In this document: positions 1 through 7,986 of the stretch, in pieces | How positions within the stretch are numbered: the stretch's first letter is position 1 | Layout: each line of letters opens with the position of its first letter | Program-made: the position numbers and the translations under genes | Notes under the pieces: generated by a model | What the model was told of the DNA's origin: nothing | Database searches by the model: none | Seen by the model: the letters and a program-made list of their open reading frames with translations, nothing else | DNA from: Actinomycetota bacterium | GTDB lineage: Bacteria; Acidobacteriota; Blastocatellia; Chloracidobacteriales; Chloracidobacteriaceae | Direction of reading: 5' to 3' | Length of the DNA: 7,986 nt | Assembly (NCBI GenBank): GCA_013298335.1 | Contig: JAAFHI010000111.1 | Location: forward strand, 1-7,986

Positions 1-1596
1 ATGTACACAAACCCGCATCAGACCGGTTTTCTGTCGCTCATTCTGCATGCCCATCTGCCGTTTGTCCGGCATCCCGAATACCCGGAATTCCTTGAGGAAG
101 ACTGGCTGTACGAGGCCATCAGCGAGACGTATCTGCCGCTGCTCTACATGTTCGAAACCCTTCATAAGCAAGGGGTTCGGGTGCGTGTGACGATGACCAT
201 GACGCCGCCGCTGTGCGAGATGCTGGCGGACGACCTGCTCAAGGATCGCTACACGCGCCACCTCGCCAAGCTCGTCGAACTGACCGAAAAGGAAATCGAA
301 CGCACGGCGGGGACCGAGTTCTTCAACGCGGCGATGGGGCATCACCGGCACTTCGCGGCGGCCCAGAACCTGTATTTGAACCACTACAACCGCGATCTGG
401 TCGGGGCCTTCCGGCGGTTGCAGGACGACGGCGTCCTCGAAATCATCACCTGCTGCGCGACGCACGGTTTTCTGCCGCTCATGCGCCGCGAGGAAGCGCG
501 GCGGGCGCAGATCCGGGTGGCGGTCAGAAATTACGAAAAGCATTTCGGACGCCGTCCGAAGGGCATCTGGCTTGCGGAATGCGCCTTCGAGCCGGGTTTC
601 GACAAATATCTGGCGGAAGAGGGCATCCGCTACTTCATCGTCGATTCGCACAGCATCATGTTCGGAACGCCGCGTCCCGCGCGGGGGATTTTCGCCCCCA
701 CGATTACCCCCTCGGGCGTGGCCGCCTTCGCGCGCGACGTCGAGACGAGCGAACAGGTGTGGAGTTCGCTGGTCGGCTATCCGGGACATCCGAATTACCG
801 CGAGTTCTACAAGGATCTCGGTTACGAGGCGGAGTACGACTACATCCAGCCCTACCTGCACGACGACGGCGTCCGCCGCAACGTCGGGGTCAAATATTTC
901 CGCGTGACTGGCAAAGTCGATCTTCAGGCAAAGCAGCCCTATGAACCGGAATGGGCGACCGAAATCGCCGCCGAGCACGCCGGGCACTTTCTGGCGTCGC
1001 GGCAGGGCCAGATGCGCGTGCTGCGAAACCAGCTCGGACGCGCGCCGCTCGTCGTATCACCCTATGATGCAGAGCTTTACGGCCACTGGTGGTACGAGGG
1101 GCCGCAGTTCCTCGACTTTCTGATTCGCAAGATTCACTTCGATCAGGACGAAGTCGCGCTCTGCACGCCGAACGACTATCTGGAAATGTTTCCCGACAAC
1201 CAGCCGCAGGTGCCGTCGGCCTCGTCGTGGGGCGCCGAGGGCTACAACCGGGTCTGGCTCAACCGCGACACCCAGTGGATTTACCGCCACCAGCACGCGG
1301 CGGAAAACCGGATGGTCGAACTTGTCAACCGGTTCGAACATGCCGACGGACTGACATTGCGGGCGCTCAATCAGGCGGCGCGGGAACTGCTGCTCGCGCA
1401 GTCGAGCGACTGGGCCTTCATTATTACCAACCAGACGATGGTCGCCTACGCCGAGAAACGCTTCCGCGATCACATCCACCGCTTTACCAAGCTCTACGAC
1501 ATGCTCCTCGCCGGGACCATCGACGAAGTATGGCTCGCCGAAGTCGAACGCCGCGACACGATTTTTCAGGAAATCGACTATCGGGCATACCGTTGA
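1..1596 (+). CDS. GH57 family 1,4-alpha-glucan branching enzyme-like protein (DUF1957 C-terminus)
   Basis: A 531-residue cytoplasmic glycoside hydrolase of family GH57, a usual length for the branching-enzyme/AmyC-like subgroup; no signal peptide is visible. GH57 landmarks appear in order: HAHLP at residues 16-20 (region 1), ATHGFLPL at 153-160, WLAECAF at 190-196 with Glu193 in the nucleophile position, and SPYDAELYGHWW at 353-364 with Asp356 in the acid/base position. The C-terminal third (about 430-531) matches the helical DUF1957 module. Family members act on alpha-1,4-glucans such as glycogen, transferring chains to alpha-1,6 branches or hydrolysing them. Oddity: residues 212-253 contain no Tyr or Trp, although this is roughly where the loop Tyr needed for branching lies in characterised enzymes, so amylase-like hydrolysis is possible. 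The ATG is the first base of the window, so upstream signals cannot be seen. No other glycogen gene is present; the only visible neighbour is convergent. Confidence 0.93.
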   Translation: MYTNPHQTGFLSLILHAHLPFVRHPEYPEFLEEDWLYEAISETYLPLLYMFETLHKQGVRVRVTMTMTPPLCEMLADDLLKDRYTRHLAKLVELTEKEIERTAGTEFFNAAMGHHRHFAAAQNLYLNHYNRDLVGAFRRLQDDGVLEIITCCATHGFLPLMRREEARRAQIRVAVRNYEKHFGRRPKGIWLAECAFEPGFDKYLAEEGIRYFIVDSHSIMFGTPRPARGIFAPTITPSGVAAFARDVETSEQVWSSLVGYPGHPNYREFYKDLGYEAEYDYIQPYLHDDGVRRNVGVKYFRVTGKVDLQAKQPYEPEWATEIAAEHAGHFLASRQGQMRVLRNQLGRAPLVVSPYDAELYGHWWYEGPQFLDFLIRKIHFDQDEVALCTPNDYLEMFPDNQPQVPSASSWGAEGYNRVWLNRDTQWIYRHQHAAENRMVELVNRFEHADGLTLRALNQAARELLLAQSSDWAFIITNQTMVAYAEKRFRDHIHRFTKLYDMLLAGTIDEVWLAEVERRDTIFQEIDYRAYR

Positions 1597-1616
1597 GGGG
1601 AAAAGGGATCAGGGGC

Positions 1617-1735
1617 AATTGAGAATTGAGAGTGGAGAGTGGAGAGTGGAGAGTGGAGAGTGGAGAGTGGAGAGTGGAGAGTGGAGAAAAGATAATTCTC
1701 AACTCTCAACTCTCAACTCTCAATTCTCAATTTTC
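1617..1735. repeat. Large inverted array of 7-bp tandem repeats
   Basis: The left arm has two ATTGAGA units (1618-1631) followed by eight exact GTGGAGA units (1632-1687). A 6-nt spacer (1688-1693) follows, then six units of AATTCTC/AACTCTC/AATTTTC type (1694-1735). The outer ends form an exact 17-bp inverted repeat (1617-1633 with 1716-1732). Further in, the arms pair at six of every seven positions (GAGAGTG against AACTCTC). The block begins 20 bp after the GH57 stop codon and could form a long cruciform or RNA hairpin. The 7-bp period resembles the short tandemly repeated repeats known from cyanobacteria and other bacteria; the function is unknown. Confidence 0.93.
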
Positions 1736-1754
1736 CCCAGGTGTCCGCATATAG

Positions 1755-1789
1755 CCCCCGATGATGCGAGTCTTCGAGCGAATCGGGGG
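1755..1789. other. 8-bp dyad (CCCCCGAT / ATCGGGGG), 19-nt loop
   Basis: CCCCCGAT at 1755-1762 pairs exactly with ATCGGGGG at 1782-1789. Neither side is followed by a T-run, so it does not look like an intrinsic terminator by itself. It sits between the inverted heptamer array and the bidirectional terminator in the convergent intergenic region. It may be part of a longer structured 3' end or chance in GC-rich DNA. Confidence 0.35.
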
Positions 1790-1807
1790 AAACGGCACGC
1801 GATTTCC

Positions 1808-1867
1808 AAAAAATCGAGACCCCGGTACCTGACGGCCTTCGTCACGGTACCGGGGTCTCTCCTTTTT
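1808..1867. terminator. Probable bidirectional Rho-independent terminator between convergent genes
   Basis: GAGACCCCGGTACC at 1816-1829 pairs perfectly with GGTACCGGGGTCTC at 1846-1859. TGACG (1830-1834) continues the stem with CGTCA (1840-1844) across a one-base bulge (C1845), leaving the 5-nt loop GCCTT. On the plus strand TTTTT follows at 1863-1867, serving the GH57 gene. On the minus strand six Ts (complement of 1808-1813) follow the stem two bases on, serving the MoxR gene, whose stop is 83 bp away. The placement between convergent genes fits this role. Confidence 0.8.
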
Positions 1868-1874
1868 GTCATTG

Positions 1875-1943
1875 AAAACCGATGTTTCCCGGCCAGTCAG
1901 TCAACTACTGACTACTGGCCACTGACTGCTGACCACTAACCGC
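1875..1943. repeat. AAAACC dyad plus six-unit TGACTAC-type heptamer tract
   Basis: Six consecutive 7-bp units run from 1902 to 1943: CAACTAC, TGACTAC, TGGCCAC, TGACTGC, TGACCAC, TAACCGC. The last base of the tract (C1943) is also the first plus-strand base of CTA, the complement of the TAG stop of the MoxR gene. The tract is preceded by AAAACCGATGTTT (1875-1887), a weak dyad matching the AAAACC...GGTTTT hairpins before the equivalent tracts near 7789 and 7869. GGCCAGT (1891-1897) can also pair with ACTGGCC (1914-1920). Confidence 0.85.
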
Positions 1944-2920
1944 TAGATCGGCACCGCCACCGTTTTCAGAATGTCTTCCAGCGCGGTTTCGGCTTCCTCG
2001 GTCTGGCGACCGCCGCCGGAGTAGCGCGGGTTGACCATCACGCGGTGGGAAAAGACCGGGACGGCCAGTTTCTTGATGTCGTCGGGGAGACAGAAATCGC
2101 GTCCGTTGAGCAGCGCGTGGGCCTGGGCGGCGCGGAACAGCGCGAGGCTGCCGCGCGGACTGACGCCGAGTTCGAGAATGTCCGCCGTCCGGGTCGCGTT
2201 GGTGATCCGCAGAAGGTAGTCAACCAGCGCATCGTCCACCCGGACGTCCTTCGAAAGATCCTGAAGCGCAATCACGTCCGTGGCGTGCAGCACCGGCTGG
2301 AGGCTCGACAGCGGATCGCGTTTCACCTGATTCATCAGGATTTCGCGTTCGTCGCGGGCGTCCGGGTAGCCCATCCGCAACCGGACGGTGAACCGGTCGA
2401 GCTGCGATTCCGGCAGCGGGTAGGTGCCGTGGTGTTCCGCCGGGTTCTGCGTCGCGAGCACGATGAAGGGCCGCGGCAGTTCGAGCGTCTGGTTCTCGAC
2501 CGTGACCCGTTCCTCGGCCATCGCTTCGAGCAGGCAGCTCTGGGTTTTGGGGGTCGTCCGGTTGATTTCGTCGGCGAGGACGACGTTCGCGAAAATCGGA
2601 CCACGCCGGAAATCGAAGGTGTTCGTCTGCTGGTTGTAGACGTTCAGCCCGATGATGTCGCTCGGCAGCAGGTCGCTCGTGAACTGGATGCGCTGGAACG
2701 AGCAGTCGAACGACTTCGAGAGCGCCCGCGCGAGCGTCGTCTTGCCGACGCCGGGCACGTCTTCAATGAGAAGATGGCCGCCCGCGATGAGCGTCACGAG
2801 CGCGAGCCGGACGACGTCATTCTTGCCGCGGATGACGGTTTCGATGGACGCTTCGAGTTCGACGAGTTGTTCGGTGAGCCGACGACGGTCGGGAGCGGCG
2901 GAAGGCGCGGTCTGAGTCAC
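1943..2920 (-). CDS. MoxR-family AAA+ ATPase
   Basis: A 325-residue soluble AAA+ ATPase of the MoxR family, full length for the group. MoxR proteins use ATP hydrolysis in chaperone-like roles, typically activating or inserting cofactors into a partner that often carries a von Willebrand A domain. Visible motifs: Walker A DVPGVGKTT (54-62, Lys60), Walker B VVLADEINR (113-121, Asp117/Glu118), sensor-1 ATQNP (156-160, Asn159), LPESQLDRF (169-177), and sensor-2-type GVSPRGS (252-258, Arg256). The C-terminal part is the usual lid domain. The start is GTG at 2920 with GAGGA about 12 nt upstream, a long spacing; no better start is seen. Oddity: no DUF58 or VWA-domain partner gene lies beside it. Upstream is the receptor's terminator, downstream the convergent terminator, so it appears to be transcribed alone. 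The TAG stop touches a heptamer repeat tract. No specific substrate can be assigned. Confidence 0.95.
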   Translation of the reverse strand: MTQTAPSAAPDRRRLTEQLVELEASIETVIRGKNDVVRLALVTLIAGGHLLIEDVPGVGKTTLARALSKSFDCSFQRIQFTSDLLPSDIIGLNVYNQQTNTFDFRRGPIFANVVLADEINRTTPKTQSCLLEAMAEERVTVENQTLELPRPFIVLATQNPAEHHGTYPLPESQLDRFTVRLRMGYPDARDEREILMNQVKRDPLSSLQPVLHATDVIALQDLSKDVRVDDALVDYLLRITNATRTADILELGVSPRGSLALFRAAQAHALLNGRDFCLPDDIKKLAVPVFSHRVMVNPRYSGGGRQTEEAETALEDILKTVAVPI

Positions 2921-2993
2921 GTCTTTTGAAAGTCCTCGGTTGGAAGGTGTGGCCGAGAGAGATTACCGGTTTCAAGTGACCTTGCAAACCAGT

Positions 2994-3032
2994 GAAAGAA
3001 AAACGCGGACGGGAATCGCTTCCCGTCCGCGT
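2994..3032 (-). terminator. Rho-independent terminator of the TonB-dependent receptor gene
   Basis: A perfect 13-bp stem, ACGCGGACGGGAA (3003-3015) with TTCCCGTCCGCGT (3020-3032), closes on the tetraloop TCGC. On the minus strand it is followed by TTTTTCTTT (complement of 2995-3003). It begins 30 bp past the receptor's TAA stop and should separate that transcript from the downstream MoxR gene. Confidence 0.9.
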
Positions 3033-3062
3033 GAAGGGTGAGTCGAATGACTCGTGGCCGAA

Positions 3063-6335
<3,273 letters not shown>

Positions 6336-6340
6336 ATTCA

Positions 6341-6353
6341 ACCTCTTTCCTCC
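6341..6353 (-). promoter_or_regulatory. Shine-Dalgarno region deciding the receptor start
   Basis: The minus strand reads GGAGGAAAGAGGT immediately before TGAAT and the ATG at 6335. The AGAGGT core is 5 nt from the start codon. The alternative upstream ATG (6404) has no comparable purine-rich site, so translation most likely begins at 6335. Confidence 0.8.
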
Positions 6354-6654
6354 ATTGAAATAAGAGCGTTCCTTCAACCGACACTCGACAGGGGTTTCTT
6401 CCATCGCACGCAGACCCGATTCGATTTCGCCGGGAATTCAACCAGACGACAGCAACCGGCACGTGAAACGCCGGACAACCCGCTCGGGGGCGCACGCCGG
6501 ACAGTCCACGTCCATTCAGACACACATTCACAGAGGGGGGATTCCGCGAGGCGTCAACGTCATGGGTACTGCTGATTTGAACCGCACTCGAAGGCACGGC
6601 ATTACGCCGGGATTGCCGTCAAGTTACAAGAGTGCTGCTAAAGGTTCGTGTGAA

Positions 6655-6682
6655 ATTACAAAAGTTTAAGTATTGGCGTCAA
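6655..6682 (-). promoter_or_regulatory. Candidate sigma-70-type promoter for the receptor gene
   Basis: The minus strand has TTGACG (complement of 6677-6682, five of six matches to the -35 consensus), a 16-bp spacer, then TGTAAT (complement of 6655-6660, five of six matches to the -10 consensus) in an AT-rich patch. It would start a transcript about 315 nt before the receptor ATG. The -35 overlaps one copy of the GGCGTCAACG repeat, a possible operator position. Consensus preference in this phylum is not well known, so this is tentative. Confidence 0.4.
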
Positions 6683-6744
6683 CGACTTTGTTTGAAATCA
6701 TACATTGCGTCACCCGATTTTTGACGCCTGACGGGAATTTCCGA

Positions 6745-7722
6745 TTACCGCGCCCCGCGGGCATTGCGCCTGAGTCCCTTGAGTTTGGTTCGAAGGACGG
6801 GCGAACCGGCAAATCTTTCCTGAAACTCCTCCGGCGTCATGGCTTCGACGGTCGCGAGCGGCAGTTCGATGACGCCCTCGCGGGGGCTGAAGCGAGGTTC
6901 TTCAGTCGGTTTCCGGAAGCGGGTCCAGGGGCAGACGTCCTGGCAGACATCGCAGCCGAAGATCCACCCGTCGGTCGGGAGTTCCGGGTCGTCGCACTTG
7001 GATTCAATGGTGGTGAAGGAAATGCACCGGCGGGCGTCCACGACGTAGGGCTCGACAATGGCCCCGGTCGGGCAGGCGTCGAGACACGCGGTACAGCTTC
7101 CGCAGTGGTCGGCCATCGGGCCGTCCGCGTCGAAGTCGAGCGTGATGTCGAGCAGCAGTTCGCCGAGAAAAACCCAGGACCCGTACTCGCGGGTGATGAG
7201 GTTCGAGTGCTTGCCGATCCAGCCGAACCCGGCCCGGACCGCCCACGCCTTGTCCATCGCGGGCTGCGCGTCAACGCAGACTTTTCCCTCCGCGCCGGGG
7301 ACTTCCGCCTTCACCCATTCGAGCAGCGCGGCGAGTTTGTCGCCCAGTACGTCGTGGTAATCGTCGCCCCACGCATAGCGCGAGATTTTTCCCGCGTCGG
7401 GCGCGTCAGAATGGCGACCCGGCGTGTCGTAATTGAGCGCGACCGCCACTACCGACTTCGCGCCGGGCAGCACGAGGCGCGGATCGGTCCGCCGGTCGAA
7501 CGTCCGCTCCATCCAGCCCATCGTCGCGTGGTGGCCCCGGTCGAGCCACTCGCGCAATCGTGCCGCCTCGTCCGTCAGCGCATCCGCCGGGACAATCCCG
7601 ATTTTCGAAAACCCGAGTTCAAACGCGCGCGCCTTGATGCGTTCGGCGAGGGAAGGTGTCGGGTGTCGGGTGTCGGGTGTCGGGTGGGTGGGCGGATTTT
7701 CGCGGTTCATCGGATCACCCAT
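6745..7722 (-). CDS. queG: Epoxyqueuosine reductase QueG
   Basis: Cytoplasmic iron-sulfur/cobalamin enzyme that reduces epoxyqueuosine to queuosine at the wobble position of tRNAs with GUN anticodons, the last step of queuosine synthesis. Counted from the ATG at 7722 it has 325 residues. Motifs: AGFGWIGKHSNLIT (164-177); first ferredoxin cysteine set CGSCTACLDACPTGAI (207-222); ARRCISFTTIE (230-240); second set FGCDVCQDVCPW (255-266). This gives two [4Fe-4S] clusters. Asp151 (VDAQP) is the likely counterpart of the catalytic Asp of characterised QueG. The protein ends shortly after the GLRRN motif, so it is the short form without C-terminal HEAT repeats. Start is uncertain: ATG at 7731, 7722 and 7710 are all in frame; 7722 is chosen because AGGGAGG lies 11 nt upstream, against 2 nt for 7731. 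Oddity: residues about 14-22 are encoded by a 7-bp tandem repeat. Other queuosine genes are not in view. Confidence 0.95.
   Translation of the reverse strand: MGDPMNRENPPTHPTPDTRHPTPSLAERIKARAFELGFSKIGIVPADALTDEAARLREWLDRGHHATMGWMERTFDRRTDPRLVLPGAKSVVAVALNYDTPGRHSDAPDAGKISRYAWGDDYHDVLGDKLAALLEWVKAEVPGAEGKVCVDAQPAMDKAWAVRAGFGWIGKHSNLITREYGSWVFLGELLLDITLDFDADGPMADHCGSCTACLDACPTGAIVEPYVVDARRCISFTTIESKCDDPELPTDGWIFGCDVCQDVCPWTRFRKPTEEPRFSPREGVIELPLATVEAMTPEEFQERFAGSPVLRTKLKGLRRNARGAR
7657..7684. repeat. TGTCGGG heptamer array (4 units) inside the queG 5' coding region
   Basis: Four exact copies of TGTCGGG run from 7657 to 7684 and are followed by two TGGG remnants (7685-7692). On the coding strand the unit is CCCGACA, translating to HPTPDTRHPTP, where three units (21 nt) restore frame and give a 7-residue period. 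It sits just before SLAERIKARAFELG, where conserved QueG sequence begins, so it makes up a non-conserved N-terminal extension. Confidence 0.9.
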
Positions 7723-7733
7723 TTTTTCCATAG

Positions 7734-7740
7734 CCTCCCT
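7734..7740 (-). promoter_or_regulatory. queG Shine-Dalgarno sequence embedded in repeat copy A
   Basis: The minus strand reads AGGGAGG at 7740-7734, then CTATGGAAAAAATG. The site is 11 nt from the ATG at 7722 and 2 nt from the ATG at 7731. The last GG of the site and the ATG at 7731 lie within one arm (GGCTATG) of the copy A hairpin, so folding could limit ribosome access. The same AGGGAGG occurs in copy B, where no gene follows, so it belongs to the repeat rather than having evolved for queG. Confidence 0.55.
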
Positions 7741-7765
7741 GCGGTCCGGCTATGAGCTACATTCC

Positions 7766-7786
7766 AAAAAACCGAAACCGGTTTTT
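7766..7786 (-). terminator. Possible weak intrinsic terminator downstream of hslO (AAAAACCG hairpin)
   Basis: On the minus strand an 8-bp stem AAAAACCG / CGGTTTTT with loop GTTT runs into a tract of six Ts. It lies about 125 bp after the hslO stop and 45 bp before the queG start. The stem is AT-rich, so it may be inefficient. The same hairpin type occurs in the other composite repeat copies, so it may be a repeat feature with no terminator role. Confidence 0.3.
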
Positions 7787-7802
7787 ACTGACTGCTGGCT
7801 GC

Positions 7803-7910
7803 TTTTCCCATAGCCTCCCTTCGGTCCGGCTATGGGCTATCCTCTCAAAAACCAAAACCTGGTTTTGCTGACCACTGACTACTGGCCACTGACTACTGGC
7901 CACTGACTAC
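7803..7910. repeat. Composite repeat, copy B, with six TGACTAC/TGGCCAC heptamers
   Basis: TTTT, then a perfect 9-bp hairpin CCCATAGCC (7807-7815) / GGCTATGGG (7828-7836) with a 12-nt loop, then AAAACC...GGTTTT (around 7847-7866), then six heptamers TGACCAC, TGACTAC, TGGCCAC, TGACTAC, TGGCCAC, TGACTAC at 7869-7910. The last base (C7910) is also the first plus-strand base of CTA, complement of the hslO TAG stop, exactly as the tract at 1902-1943 meets the MoxR stop. Confidence 0.9.
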
Positions 7911-7986
7911 TATTCCGCCCCTGCAATGAGCCGGTTCAGGTCGTCAACGCTCAGACGGTAGGTCATATTGCAGAAATGGCAGGTCA
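7910..7986 (-). CDS. hslO: Hsp33 redox-regulated chaperone (HslO), C-terminal end, partial
   Basis: Only the last 24 codons and a TAG stop lie in the window; the gene continues past the right edge. The fragment reads TCHFCNMTYRLSVDDLNR and ends in IAGAE. This matches the end of Hsp33, where a CxxC motif (here CHFC) supplies the second pair of the four zinc-binding cysteines and is followed by an aromatic residue and a short acidic helix (xxDL). Hsp33 is a cytoplasmic holdase switched on when oxidation of these cysteines releases zinc. The first cysteine pair and the substrate-binding domain are out of view, so the call rests on a short motif. queG lies downstream on the same strand beyond about 180 bp of repeats, so co-transcription is possible but not shown. 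The stop codon abuts the heptamer tract. Confidence 0.75.
   Translation of the reverse strand, partial: TCHFCNMTYRLSVDDLNRLIAGAE

Larger units (their letters stand above)
6336..6744. other. Intergenic region between queG and the receptor gene (long leader)
   Basis: About 410 bp without a convincing gene. It holds the receptor ribosome binding site, a candidate promoter (6655-6682), and a leader of about 310 nt if that promoter is used. GGCGTCAACG occurs as an exact 10-bp direct repeat at 6550-6559 and 6675-6684, and TTGACGCC (6721-6728) is an inverted copy of its core. GCGTCA (6707-6712) and TGACGC (6722-6727) form a small dyad just after the queG stop, but no T-run follows, so it is not a clear terminator. 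Local composition is more AT-rich at 6640-6720, as expected for a promoter region. Confidence 0.55.
7724..7802. repeat. Composite repeat, copy A
   Basis: Copy A comprises TTTTCC, a hairpin CATAGCC (7729-7735) / GGCTATG (7748-7754) with a 12-nt loop, a second hairpin AAAAACCG (7767-7774) / CGGTTTTT (7779-7786), then two heptamers TGACTGC and TGGCTGC (7789-7802). It is directly followed by copy B with the same order of elements and near-identical first 40 bases. The outer end overlaps the 5' end of queG: the minus-strand arm contains the ATG at 7731 and the GGAGG. Confidence 0.85.

Noticed and set aside
1484..1702. Minus-strand small frame with a SerThrLeuHisSerProLeu period
   Set aside because: The peptide repeat is just the translation of the 7-bp DNA array and then runs antisense into GH57.
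1618..1735. CRISPR-like array
   Set aside because: Units are 7 bp and directly adjacent with no unique spacers; no cas genes nearby.
1619..1939. Possible small gene of about 106 codons across the convergent intergenic region
   Set aside because: It is largely translated tandem repeat (Glu/Ser/Gly/Trp/Arg period) and passes through a terminator hairpin; no ribosome binding site or recognisable domain.
2045..2929. Open frame of 294 codons opposite the MoxR gene
   Set aside because: Same codon-register effect on the complementary strand; the sense frame has full AAA+ motifs.
6336..6404. Upstream ATG (6404) extending the receptor by 23 residues
   Set aside because: No Shine-Dalgarno site precedes it and the extension would put a charged segment before the signal peptide; the ATG at 6335 has a strong site.
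6707..6727. GCGTCA/TGACGC dyad as a queG terminator
   Set aside because: Only 6 bp and no T-run follows on the minus strand.
6673..7755. Open frame of 360 codons opposite queG
   Set aside because: Same codon-register effect; the sense frame has the complete QueG iron-sulfur motifs.

Overview
This looks like a chromosomal stretch of a high-GC Gram-negative bacterium, most likely an Acidobacteriota member (Blastocatellia / Chloracidobacterium-Pyrinomonas side). The lineage is an inference. It rests on an Oar-type TonB-dependent receptor with an N-terminal carboxypeptidase-regulatory-like domain, a stand-alone GH57 glucan enzyme, and intergenic regions filled with short tandem repeats of 7-bp period. 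No marker gene in the window fixes the taxon.

Layout: a complete GH57 alpha-glucan branching-enzyme-like gene (1-1596, +) faces a block of minus-strand genes. Reading the minus strand from right to left these are the C-terminal end of Hsp33 (hslO, partial, 7910-7986), epoxyqueuosine reductase (queG, 6745-7722), an outer-membrane TonB-dependent receptor (3063-6335) and a MoxR-family AAA+ ATPase (1943-2920). The receptor has its own strong terminator (stem 3003-3032), a clear Shine-Dalgarno sequence and a plausible promoter about 320 bp upstream, so it is probably its own transcription unit. The MoxR gene lies beyond that terminator and is probably monocistronic. The convergent GH57/MoxR gap holds a near-perfect hairpin with T-runs on both sides, a probable bidirectional terminator. 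The genes do not form an evident pathway: glycogen metabolism, chaperone-like ATPase, nutrient uptake, tRNA queuosine synthesis and redox chaperone.

The non-coding DNA is the most distinctive part. Three families of 7-bp tandem repeats occur: GTGGAGA/AACTCTC as a large inverted array at 1617-1735; TGACTAC/TGGCCAC at 1902-1943 and 7869-7910, with two further units at 7789-7802; and TGTCGGG at 7657-7684, inside the queG reading frame. The TGACTAC-type tracts are each preceded by an AAAACC...GTTT dyad. Two of the three also carry a CATAGCC...GGCTATG hairpin, so they look like copies of one composite repeat. Two of these tracts run directly into the TAG stop codons of unrelated genes (moxR-type and hslO), and another copy supplies the region of the queG ribosome binding site. 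I see no CRISPR array, tRNA, rRNA, transposase or defence cassette. The repeats are the best candidate for something under-described here.
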